A DNA stretch of 19,075 bases from the NCBI GenBank assembly GCA_945870925.1, contig CAMBTZ010000010.1, forward strand, positions 1 through 19,075, given 5' to 3'. Position numbers and translations under genes: made by a program. The notes below the pieces were generated by a model. That model saw only the letters and a list, made by a program, of their open reading frames with translations. It was not told where the DNA came from and ran no database searches. Below are positions 7,924-14,352 of the stretch, one piece after another (the stretch's first letter is position 1; each line of letters begins with the position of its first letter). Source of the stretch: Chlamydia trachomatis. Lineage in GTDB: Bacteria; Chlamydiota; Chlamydiia; Chlamydiales; 2-12-FULL-49-11.

Positions 7924-8759
7924 GATCCCTTCACTTTGAGCTTTACCGTTACAGGCATACCTTGTACAAGCTCACGATCAGGATTATCCACATAAATACG
8001 CAATCTATAGACTAAATCAGTTCGTAACTCTGTTGTTTGGACAGTTTTGGGCGTAAACTCAGCTACAGGCGAGATAAAACCAATTTTTCCGCTATAACTT
8101 TTTCCATTTATAATATCGGTAAACACTTCAGCACTCATACCATAATTGACCCTACCTAAGTTTGGTTCATCTACAAAAGCTCGAATCCAAACAGGTGAAC
8201 TCACTGAAAGCGTATAGACAGGGTTTGATGGATTTACAACAGTTCCAGGCTCGCGAATACGAGTTAAGATAATTCCCTCAGTTGGCGCATATGCTTTTGT
8301 ATACTCGAAATTATCACGGGCAACTATAACAGCTGCTTCTGCTTGCACCAAATTTGCAAGTAATTGATCTCTATTTGCTTTCGTATTATCAAGATCTTCC
8401 ATTGAAACAGCACCGATCCCAATTAATTCTAACCGCCTCTGCAAAAGCACTTCAGCATTGTCTAAATTGATTTTAATTGCCAAAGCATTAGCTATTGCCT
8501 CTTCAAGCTGACTATCATAAGGTGATGGATCTAAAGAACACATTAAAGTACCTTCTAAAACCCTATCCCCCTCTTCAAAATGTAATTTTGAAACCTGCCC
8601 ACTGACTCTAAAACCAATATCAACCTGTCTAACATCAACATTCCCGTACAACGTGATTAAATTAGGATCTTCTACTCCTCGAAATACAATATATGTTAAA
8701 ATTCCAATGACTACTGTCAAAGAAAATCCGAGCATAGAAATCACTATATTTTTCCTCAT
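7920..8759 (-). CDS. ybhG: HlyD-family periplasmic adaptor (membrane fusion protein), YbhG-like
   Basis: This adaptor bridges the inner membrane permeases to the outer membrane lipoprotein. It has 279 residues from ATG 8759: a signal anchor (NIVISMLGFSLTVVIGILTY), the first half of the lipoyl-like domain (VDIGFRVSGQVSKLHFEEGD), a short coiled-coil hairpin of about 60 residues with many alanines, the second lipoyl half (YAPTEGIILTRIREPGTVV), and a beta-barrel and proximal domain. The frame extends upstream to ATG 8825, but that start would lie 11 bases from the divergent FKBP gene and put a charged leader before the anchor. ATG 8759 has CGGAG close upstream, though the spacing is short. ATG 8780 is also possible. 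It is the first gene of the five-gene pump operon. Confidence 0.88.
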   Translation of the reverse strand: MRKNIVISMLGFSLTVVIGILTYIVFRGVEDPNLITLYGNVDVRQVDIGFRVSGQVSKLHFEEGDRVLEGTLMCSLDPSPYDSQLEEAIANALAIKINLDNAEVLLQRRLELIGIGAVSMEDLDNTKANRDQLLANLVQAEAAVIVARDNFEYTKAYAPTEGIILTRIREPGTVVNPSNPVYTLSVSSPVWIRAFVDEPNLGRVNYGMSAEVFTDIINGKSYSGKIGFISPVAEFTPKTVQTTELRTDLVYRLRIYVDNPDRELVQGMPVTVKLKVKGS

Positions 8760-8801
8760 AAACTCCGTATAGCGTCTCATAAAAATAAAGGCAATGAACC
8801 T

Positions 8802-8830
8802 TTGACAGAAAACAGAGAACATCATAAATT
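8802..8830 (+). promoter_or_regulatory. Possible promoter of the FKBP gene
   Basis: A consensus -35 TTGACA (8802-8807) is followed after 17 bases by a weak -10 TAAATT (8825-8830). The predicted transcription start falls on or next to ATG 8837, which would make the mRNA leaderless. On the other strand, TATGAT at 8826-8821 overlaps this -10 and could be the -10 of the pump operon, with a poor -35. The assignment is tentative for both. Confidence 0.35.
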
Positions 8831-8836
8831 GTCCCT

Positions 8837-9526
8837 ATGAACAAGCTTCAAAAAATTTCCAATGCTAAATTAAAATTGTACTCACTCGGCTGCTTTCTTG
8901 GTGGCGTATCTCTTGCTACAATGATTTATTGGGGACCCCAATTAAAGAGACCTATAAATGCTAATTTAGAAGAGACCGTTTTAGCTGAAATGCTCTATGA
9001 CAATTTTCAAAGATATTCTGACAGCAGCGATATACATAATGTCACAGAGGTAATGTCACAAATTCAAACAGGGCACTATACAAAACTTGAAAAACAGAAA
9101 TACAACGAAATTCTCCTCGAATTAGTAAACAAAAAAGCATCAAGAAAAGCTCTAGCCAATTTAGAAAAATCAGAAGCCTATTTAGCCCAAATAGCAGAGA
9201 GCAAGAGTGTTCTTCCTGTTATTGACAAAAAAATTTATATAGAAGTTCTTAAAGAAGGTTTTGGGGATTCAATTTCACTTGAACCTACACTTTCACTTCA
9301 TCTTAAACAATATGATGAAACAGGTAAAGTAATCAAAGACACAGGCGAATCAATCCCTTCTAGCATCACTTTATCTAAAATGGCAAAAGGATTTCAAATC
9401 GGAATTGATGGGGCTCGTGTTGGTGAAAAAAGAAAAATCTATATACATCCCGAATACGGTTTTACAAAAACAAAAACCGGCAGTTCAGCAAATCACCTTC
9501 TCATCTATGAAGTAACCATTCTTTAA
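8837..9526 (+). CDS. Membrane-anchored FKBP-type peptidyl-prolyl isomerase
   Basis: This 229-residue envelope protein has an N-terminal membrane anchor (about residues 14-33, YSLGCFLGGVSLATMIYWG), a charged helical region of roughly 90 residues (35-125) like the dimerisation arm of FkpA/Mip proteins, and a C-terminal FKBP domain (about 130-229). The domain is recognised from KMAKGFQIGIDGARVGEKRK followed by IYIHPEYGF and the final LLIYEVTIL. The usual active-site tryptophan is phenylalanine (GFQIGIDG) and the flap is altered, so isomerase activity may be weak and chaperone action dominant. No lipobox is convincing. It converges on the porin array with a 4-base overlap of stop codons. It may assist folding of exported proteins such as the nearby barrels; that role is inferred from position. 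I do not claim it is orthologous to chlamydial Mip. Confidence 0.82.
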   Translation: MNKLQKISNAKLKLYSLGCFLGGVSLATMIYWGPQLKRPINANLEETVLAEMLYDNFQRYSDSSDIHNVTEVMSQIQTGHYTKLEKQKYNEILLELVNKKASRKALANLEKSEAYLAQIAESKSVLPVIDKKIYIEVLKEGFGDSISLEPTLSLHLKQYDETGKVIKDTGESIPSSITLSKMAKGFQIGIDGARVGEKRKIYIHPEYGFTKTKTGSSANHLLIYEVTIL

Positions 9527-10563
9527 AAAATAAACGCTAAGCCGATTGAAACTCCTTGCAAATATAAATTTGCAGGCGGGCTTTGATTAGCCGAAGAAGT
9601 ATTTACAGTCGCCACAAGTGAACGGCTCATATTTTGAGAAAAGAAGACTGAAAAATTATAGGCTGCACTAAAATCTACATAAAAACTTTTATTTAACGCA
9701 TATGAACCAAAACTAAAACCAATACCTGTGTCTATAATCGGCTGAATGATCTGAGCATTATTATTGCTTGCAAACGCACTTTGTCCTATCGAGCTTGCAT
9801 AATCCAAATGAATTTTAGTGAATGTCGTGTAAAGAAGAGATGTTGATAGATCCCCAAATAATGAAAAACCCTTACCTAAAAGAAATTTAGCATCAAGCCC
9901 GGCTCTTGGACCAATTCCCCATGATACCGATTTTGTCTTAGCTGTTTGAGATGTCCATGAAACTTCTGAAAGAGAGGAAATAGCTGCCGTTAAGTCAAAA
10001 TCTTGAGTAATAAATGCTGTTTTAAGACCCATAACTGGCTTTAACACTAAATTTCTACCTGAATAATATGGACGTGAAAGATATAAATCACCCACGTTAA
10101 TATTTAGATCCCAGGATGAGTCTAGTGAATTAATTAATGTCCTAAATGGGCCTGACTCAAAAAGAGGCGCAGTATAAAGGAGTGCAGAATCAGCCTCTTT
10201 AGAAAGATGTGCTTTATCCTGAAACCATAGATATTCACCTCCAATATTCCAGTGATCATATGGAGTATTTAATAAAAAGCCTAATCCAAAGCCTGGTTGA
10301 TAATCTGAATCAAATGTTAAAACAGAACCTTGCGGATCAAAAGACTCATTACTTGTATAGGCAACCTCCATTGAATCCTCAGAAGCAGCATACTCATTAT
10401 AATAGAGACTAAACCCTAAACTCCAACCATCCCTTACTTCAAATCTAGCACTTTGCGAAATTCCACCAACAATTTGCTCAATCTTCAATGGACGGCCCTG
10501 TTCTATTGGCGCGTCAGCTGATAGAGAAAAAATTCCAATCAAACTTAAAATCAATCTTTTCAT
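9523..10563 (-). CDS. MOMP-like (Lpg1974-type) outer membrane beta-barrel protein, copy 1
   Basis: This predicted porin has 346 residues from ATG 10563, chosen because MKRLILSLIGIFSLSADA is a clean signal peptide; the frame opens five codons earlier at a TTG. Alternating hydrophobic residues run throughout, with family blocks SARFEVRD, YYNEYAASEDSMEVAY, PQGSVLTF, DYQPGFGLGF, DHWNIGGEYLW, LYLSRPYYSGR, YNFSVFFSQNM and a C-terminal LAFIF ending in phenylalanine, the usual signal for the barrel assembly machinery. The family is what databases call Lpg1974 or MOMP-like, found in Legionella and environmental chlamydiae, and likely forms pores for nutrients. It is the last gene of the three-porin operon, 18 bases after copy 2. 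It lacks the cysteine richness of classical Chlamydia MOMP. Confidence 0.85.
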   Translation of the reverse strand: MKRLILSLIGIFSLSADAPIEQGRPLKIEQIVGGISQSARFEVRDGWSLGFSLYYNEYAASEDSMEVAYTSNESFDPQGSVLTFDSDYQPGFGLGFLLNTPYDHWNIGGEYLWFQDKAHLSKEADSALLYTAPLFESGPFRTLINSLDSSWDLNINVGDLYLSRPYYSGRNLVLKPVMGLKTAFITQDFDLTAAISSLSEVSWTSQTAKTKSVSWGIGPRAGLDAKFLLGKGFSLFGDLSTSLLYTTFTKIHLDYASSIGQSAFASNNNAQIIQPIIDTGIGFSFGSYALNKSFYVDFSAAYNFSVFFSQNMSRSLVATVNTSSANQSPPANLYLQGVSIGLAFIF

Positions 10564-10581
10564 AAAACGTCCACTCAACCT

Positions 10582-11634
10582 TTAAAAGATAAAATCTAAA
10601 CCTACTGATAGTCCTTGTAAATAAAGATTACCGGGTGTTGATTGACTAGAATTTGCAATTGATACAACTCCAATTTCCATATTTTGTGAGAAAAATAGAG
10701 AGAAATTATAAGCAGCAGAGAAACTCATATAAAATGTTTTATGATAGGAGTAATCCCCTGTCCCCATACCAAAATAGCCCTTCCATCCAAGTCCAATACC
10801 TGCATCTAAAACAGGCCTCACAGTCCCATAATTATTATTCTGTATAAAAGAGGTCTGACCAATTGAGTTAGCAAAACTTGCTTCTATCGTTGTATAACGT
10901 GAGTATAGAAGGGTTGTAAAAAGATCTCCAATAATACTGAATCCTTTTCCCATAAGATAATTAGATTGACAACCAAGCTTTGGACCAATCCCAAGTAATC
11001 TAGATTTTGCGGCAGCTGTTTGACTTTCCCAATCTTCATTCAGAACATTAGAAGACATATGGTAGCTTTGTCTAATTGAACCTAATTTAAGACCTAAAAC
11101 GGGTTCTATAGTCAACTTTCTACCTGAATAATAAGGTCTAGTTAAATAGAGATCGACTAAATCAAGTGCTAAACGCCAATCCGCGTCAATAGAAGATAGA
11201 GATACTGCATATGTACCAATATAAAGAGGCGAAATATAGTATTCTGAACCTGCCGATTCAACTTCTTTATTAGAATGACCTCGATACCATAAATATTCTC
11301 CAGCAAAATTCCATTTATCAAGTGGCGTGTCGACACTAAACCCAACTTGAAATCCAGGATGATAGTCATTTCCAAATCTAACAACAGAACCTTGAGGCGT
11401 ATTTATTTGAGGATAAAAAGAATCCACTTTACTGCTTATATATCCAACTTCATTACTATCTTGAGAAGCTGCAAACTCATTAAAAAAGGCATAGATACTA
11501 AGACCAACAGGATCCCTTGTTTCAAATCTAGCACTTTCAGAAAAACCTATAATCGGCTTATCCTTCATTGGAAATTCATTTGGAGTTGCAATTAGAGATC
11601 CAGTTGCCATTAAACCTAAAATCAAATTTCTCAT
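10582..11634 (-). CDS. MOMP-like (Lpg1974-type) outer membrane beta-barrel protein, copy 2
   Basis: This is a 350-residue barrel protein in the middle of the array. Two adjacent ATGs exist at 11637 and 11634; TAGG lies six bases before 11634, giving MRNLILGLMATGSLIATP as the signal peptide. It shares with its neighbours SARFETRD, FFNEFAASQDSNEVGY, PQGSVVRF, DYHPGFQVGF, WNFAGEYLWYRGHS, LYLTRPYYSGRKL, GIGPKLG, KGFSIIGDLFTTLLYS, AAYNFSLFFSQNM and the C-terminal LYLQGLSVGLDFIF. It has a small insertion relative to copy 1 before the final strands (GYFGMGTGDYSYHK), likely a surface loop. It begins 10 bases after the end of copy 3 and has no promoter of its own that I can see, so it should be transcribed with it. 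Confidence 0.87.
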   Translation of the reverse strand: MRNLILGLMATGSLIATPNEFPMKDKPIIGFSESARFETRDPVGLSIYAFFNEFAASQDSNEVGYISSKVDSFYPQINTPQGSVVRFGNDYHPGFQVGFSVDTPLDKWNFAGEYLWYRGHSNKEVESAGSEYYISPLYIGTYAVSLSSIDADWRLALDLVDLYLTRPYYSGRKLTIEPVLGLKLGSIRQSYHMSSNVLNEDWESQTAAAKSRLLGIGPKLGCQSNYLMGKGFSIIGDLFTTLLYSRYTTIEASFANSIGQTSFIQNNNYGTVRPVLDAGIGLGWKGYFGMGTGDYSYHKTFYMSFSAAYNFSLFFSQNMEIGVVSIANSSQSTPGNLYLQGLSVGLDFIF

Positions 11635-11644
11635 CATTAACCTA

Positions 11645-12691
11645 TTAGAAGACAAAAGAAGCACCTACAGATAGCCCACTTAAATAAAGATTTCCGGGTG
11701 CTATAAAGTGTCCACTAGCAAGCCCTACTAAAACCCGATCCATATTTTGGGAGAAAAAAACTGAGAGATTATAGGCAGCATTAACATTGATTCTGTATTT
11801 ACCTTTAGACTCCCAATTAATTCCTAGCCCTGCATCCATAATCGATCGAAAGGTACTTAAAGCATCGTTATTTAAAAATGAGGTCTCGCTAACATTGCTT
11901 AAATAATTTAAAGATAGCGTGTTATACTTAGAATAAAGAAGGCTTGTTGCAATGTTGCTAAAAATACTAAACCCGTAATTAATTAAAAACTTCCCTTGAA
12001 AGCCTATTTCTGGACCAATCAACCACGCATTTGAATCAGTCGTTGCAGTTTGAATATTAGTTGTAGTTGGCCAAATGATTGAAGTAAAATCAAGATCTTG
12101 ACGAATCCACCCGCTTTTAAGACCTAAAAAAGGGAGTAATTCAAGTTTTTTTCCAGATAAATAGGCTCTTGATAAATAGAGATCGAATAAATCAATATCT
12201 AAATGCCAGTCAGCACTTAAGGATGTTAAAAAGTCATTAAAAGGACCAACTAAAATTGGAGCTTGATAATAGATGTCTGTTTTAGCATTTGCAGATGCAT
12301 GCGAGTGCCCCCGATACCAAAGATATCCACCACCGAAATTCCAATCATCATACGGTGTGCCTAGGACAAACCCAACTTGAAATCCAGGATGATAGTCAAA
12401 ATCTAAAACAATAATCGATCCATTTGGAGCTTTGTAGGAAGAAAAAAAGCCATCTAATGTACTAGCTACATAAGCAATCTCCAAAGAATCACCGGTCGCT
12501 TGGTACTCATTAAAATTTGCACTCAAAGTAAATTTCCAACTATCACCATCTCTTGCGCTTTGTGAAATAATTGGGATAGAGTGCTCTGCAAGTAAAGGTC
12601 TACCCGAATCAAAAGTCGTTACAAATCTATCTTCCTCGTTTGCAGAAAGAGCGATCAAAGTTAAAAATAAGAAAATATTCAATTTTTTCAT
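11645..12691 (-). CDS. MOMP-like (Lpg1974-type) outer membrane beta-barrel protein, copy 3
   Basis: This is the first gene of the porin operon, 348 residues from ATG 12691. The frame opens earlier at a TTG (12745), but the predicted transcription start near 12747 and the signal peptide MKKLNIFLFLTLIALSANEE favour 12691. Family blocks are SARDGDSWKF, NFNEYQATGDSLEIAY, NGSIIVLDFDYHPGFQVGF, WNFGGGYLWYRGHS, LYLSRAYLSGKKL, LIGPEIGFQGKFL, AAYNLSVFFSQNMDRVLVGL and the final LYLSGLSVGASFVF. It is the most divergent of the three copies, yet one 31-base DNA stretch is identical to copy 2. Its mature N-terminus carries extra acidic residues (NEEDRF). An outer membrane pore is predicted; substrate selectivity is unknown. 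Confidence 0.86.
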   Translation of the reverse strand: MKKLNIFLFLTLIALSANEEDRFVTTFDSGRPLLAEHSIPIISQSARDGDSWKFTLSANFNEYQATGDSLEIAYVASTLDGFFSSYKAPNGSIIVLDFDYHPGFQVGFVLGTPYDDWNFGGGYLWYRGHSHASANAKTDIYYQAPILVGPFNDFLTSLSADWHLDIDLFDLYLSRAYLSGKKLELLPFLGLKSGWIRQDLDFTSIIWPTTTNIQTATTDSNAWLIGPEIGFQGKFLINYGFSIFSNIATSLLYSKYNTLSLNYLSNVSETSFLNNDALSTFRSIMDAGLGINWESKGKYRINVNAAYNLSVFFSQNMDRVLVGLASGHFIAPGNLYLSGLSVGASFVF

Positions 12692-12745
12692 ACTAACTTG
12701 GAGTCTATCTTTTTTGTTTAAACAAATCAATAGAGAGAATTTCAA

Positions 12746-12774
12746 TTGAAGTATATATACTATTTTCTTATACT
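12746..12774 (+). promoter_or_regulatory. Promoter of the overlapping gene pair at 12814-13540
   Basis: TTGAAG (12746-12751), a 17-base spacer and TATACT (12769-12774) form a sigma-70 type promoter with start near 12781. A GGAG then precedes ATG 12814 by eight bases. The spacer contains the 10-base palindrome GTATATATAC (12751-12760), which also includes the -10 of the opposite promoter. Confidence 0.6.
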
Positions 12775-12783
12775 CTTTATCAA
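12754..12783 (-). promoter_or_regulatory. Promoter of the three-porin operon
   Basis: On the minus strand TTGATA (12783-12778), an 18-base spacer and TATATA (12759-12754) form a sigma-70 type promoter. The predicted start is near 12747, giving a leader of about 56 bases before ATG 12691. It lies over the promoter of the plus-strand genes, so polymerase cannot occupy both at once. Confidence 0.5.
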
Positions 12784-12813
12784 CCTCAAATAGAATAACT
12801 TTGGAGATAAAAA

Positions 12814-13074
12814 ATGAGCTGGTTTACTTCCTTAACAAGACCTACAAATATAGTCGCAAATTGGGAATCTCCTAAAGAAAAAGATATTTCTCCTGATGCA
12901 TCTGATTTAATCCCTGTTTGTATAACAACCACCTGCTTTTCAAATTTAAAAATTGATCCTGTCAAAATTTGGGATTGCGGAAAAATTCTCGCTTTAGTAG
13001 ATACTAATTCATATGAAGCGTTATGGAAAATTTCTACAAGTTACACTAATTCTATTATGCATCTTCCTTTCTGA
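12814..13074 (+). CDS. Small protein of unknown function, 86 residues
   Basis: I do not recognise this protein. It begins MSWFTSLTRPTNIVANWESP and has no signal peptide or membrane helix; it includes three cysteines (two in the VCITTTCF stretch, one in WDCGK). The case for a real gene is the well-formed promoter at 12746-12774 and a GGAG ribosome-binding site eight bases before the ATG, and it is the first open frame of that transcript. Its last 62 bases overlap the start of the next gene in another frame. It may be a real cytosolic protein, or a leader frame whose translation sets the level of the downstream exported protein. No function is proposed. Confidence 0.55.
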   Translation: MSWFTSLTRPTNIVANWESPKEKDISPDASDLIPVCITTTCFSNLKIDPVKIWDCGKILALVDTNSYEALWKISTSYTNSIMHLPF

Positions 13075-13540
13075 AGTTTCAGCAAGCTGTGAGTTTGAAT
13101 TTTCAGTAAGCAAAACTGCCGGAGACAAAATTAGTGAAATTGTCACTACAGTTGCTCATACACGCGCACTATCTTTATGGGGAAAAGAAAAACACCTTAA
13201 AAAACTTGGAGCTGACGTTGATGACGAAGTTAACTTCTTGCAGTTTTGGGCTTTTGTCTTCTCTCACCCAAAATTAGCCAAAGATATGAAGATCATCCAA
13301 AATAGCTCAATGAAATACAACCCCTTTATTAGTGGAGGGAGAAAAGCTATTCTTGAAGCATACAATAAAGATAAAGAGTGCTTTCTTAAAACGGGCGTCG
13401 GATTTGCTATCTTTCTAAAAATAGATCCGGAAACAACAGTTCGTCACTTAAAAGAAGGGCTTGAAGCTCTTGAAACAAAAAACACAGGCCTCAAACCCTT
13501 TTTCGACTATCTCATTGAAGAGAAAAATAAATCTACTTAA
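13013..13540 (+). CDS. Exported protein of unknown function, 175 residues
   Basis: I do not recognise the family. The first 25 residues are a clear Sec signal peptide (charged MKRYGK, hydrophobic VTLILLCIFLS, then a VSA cleavage site before SCEF). The mature part is about 150 residues, mostly helical in character, with two cysteines (C26 and one in KECFLK) that could form a disulfide in the periplasm. Segments include TAGDKISEIVTTVAH, FLQFWAFVFSHPKLAKDM and LKEGLEALETK. The start lies inside the preceding gene in a different frame with no visible ribosome-binding site, so it probably depends on translation of the upstream frame. Its end overlaps the convergent cyclophilin gene by eight bases. 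It is probably a lineage-specific envelope protein. Confidence 0.75.
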   Translation: MKRYGKFLQVTLILLCIFLSEVSASCEFEFSVSKTAGDKISEIVTTVAHTRALSLWGKEKHLKKLGADVDDEVNFLQFWAFVFSHPKLAKDMKIIQNSSMKYNPFISGGRKAILEAYNKDKECFLKTGVGFAIFLKIDPETTVRHLKEGLEALETKNTGLKPFFDYLIEEKNKST

Positions 13541-14084
13541 TCGATATTTCTACTGACTCAATTTTATCACCCTGTGCAATCTTAGCTACAACATCTGCAC
13601 CACTTACTGTTTTTCCAAACACTGTGTACTCTCCATCAAGAAAGGGGGTCTTTTCTAACGTAATATAAAATTGTGATCCACTTGATTTTTTTTGAGGATT
13701 ACCAGCATCCCCAAGTCGCGCCCAAGCAAGAGCACCCTTTTCATGTGGAAGACCAATCTCAGCTTGTACAGTATATCCGGGACCGCCTCTACCGGTTCCT
13801 TCCGGATCGCCACCCTGGACTACAAAGTTTGGCACTACCCTATGAAATGTAAGACCATTATAAAAGCCACCATTTGCTAATTGAATAAAATTAGTTACAG
13901 AAAGTGGCGCTTTTTCATAGTTCAACTCACACACAATCTCGCCCTTAGAAGTCTTTATAAGTGCGCGATAATCCTTTCCTTTTTCAAAAGTCATAGATTC
14001 TTTTGGTTCTGAAAATTTAGACATACTTTCTCCTGCCATTAAATTTATTGATAAAACACAAAGTGCTAATGTAAATATTTTCAT
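13533..14084 (-). CDS. Exported cyclophilin-type peptidyl-prolyl cis-trans isomerase
   Basis: This 183-residue isomerase catalyses cis-trans rotation of proline peptide bonds, probably in the periplasm. MKIFTLALCVLSINLMAGES is a signal peptide. The cyclophilin domain spans about residues 38-183 and holds FHRVVPNFVVQGGDPEGTGR with catalytic R82 and Q90, SSGSQFYITL (135-144) and LDGEYTVFGK (149-158), a compact bacterial form. ATG 14084 was chosen over the frame opening at 14114 because GGAG lies five bases upstream and the signal peptide begins there. A promoter with a perfect -10 TATAAT lies just upstream. With the FKBP gene nearby, this is the second prolyl isomerase predicted on the periplasmic side in this stretch. 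Confidence 0.93.
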   Translation of the reverse strand: MKIFTLALCVLSINLMAGESMSKFSEPKESMTFEKGKDYRALIKTSKGEIVCELNYEKAPLSVTNFIQLANGGFYNGLTFHRVVPNFVVQGGDPEGTGRGGPGYTVQAEIGLPHEKGALAWARLGDAGNPQKKSSGSQFYITLEKTPFLDGEYTVFGKTVSGADVVAKIAQGDKIESVEISIK

Positions 14085-14113
14085 AGCTTCTCCATTAAAA
14101 AGAAATTTCTCCA

Positions 14114-14143
14114 ATTATATCCATTAACGATATTTCTTGTCAT
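14114..14143 (-). promoter_or_regulatory. Promoter of the cyclophilin gene
   Basis: On the minus strand ATGACA (14143-14138), an 18-base spacer and a perfect TATAAT (14119-14114) form a strong sigma-70 type promoter. Transcription should start near 14107, giving a 23-base leader with the GGAG site before ATG 14084. Confidence 0.65.
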
Positions 14144-14150
14144 GAATCAC

Positions 14151-14179
14151 TTGTTTTTTTTGGGGACCTTGCGTAAAAT
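14151..14179 (+). promoter_or_regulatory. Promoter of the small RNA
   Basis: TTGTTT (14151-14156), a 17-base spacer and TAAAAT (14174-14179) form a sigma-70 type promoter on the plus strand. The start would fall near 14186, just before the 5' arm of the RNA's closing stem. It lies back to back with the cyclophilin promoter. Confidence 0.55.
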
Positions 14180-14185
14180 AGATAC

Positions 14186-14351
14186 TTTCCTGCCGCTTGG
14201 GACAACCTAGCTTCATTATGCTGGTTTAACAACACTCTAATTCGGGGACTGCGACGCTTAAGATTAGATTTATCTATCTTCAGGAAGCGGACCCACTTTA
14301 ACATAAAGGTTAAATGCGCGAAGTCTTACGGCCCCTTGCGGCGGGTTTTTT
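14186..14351 (+). ncRNA. Structured small RNA of about 165 nt, possibly 6S RNA
   Basis: No protein gene fits here, but the plus strand has a promoter, a paired structure and a terminal T run. The ends pair: CCTGCCGC (14189-14196) with GCGGCGGG (14338-14345), eight pairs including one G-U, then a UU/UU loop and GGG (14199-14201) with CCC. Inside are hairpins AACC-AGC with GCT-GGTT (14204-14226) and TTTAAC with GTTAAA (14297-14314), and TCTAAT can pair with ATTAGA (14236-14268). Length and rod-like closing suggest 6S RNA, which binds RNA polymerase. ACTGCGACG (14249-14257) and the end TGCGGCGG resemble stretches I recall in E. coli 6S RNA, and a small hairpin lies at a similar place before the 3' arm. 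The RNA call is firm; the 6S call is tentative. Confidence 0.62.
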
Positions 14352-14352
14352 T
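14331..14352 (+). terminator. Terminator of the small RNA
   Basis: A GC-rich 3' arm ending GCGGCGGG is followed by seven T residues on the plus strand. The arm can pair locally (CCCC around TTGC with GG-C-GG) or with the RNA's 5' end. The T run touches the ftsH stop codon on the other strand. The opposite strand has no T run after the GC-rich block, so this end belongs to the plus-strand transcript. Confidence 0.5.

Noticed and set aside
10209..11595. Plus-strand open frames within the porin array (10209-10412, 10653-10847, 11347-11595)
   Set aside because: They are antisense shadows of the porin genes; the porin frames carry signal peptides and family motifs.
12692..12745. TTG at 12745 as the start of porin copy 3
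   Set aside because: It would lie at the predicted transcription start and put a second hydrophobic stretch before a good signal peptide starting at 12691.
14186..14351. The small RNA as tmRNA, SRP RNA, RNase P RNA or a tRNA
   Set aside because: It is too short for tmRNA or RNase P RNA, lacks the SRP GGUCAGG and GGAAGCAGCC core, and has no tRNA acceptor-TpsiC pattern.
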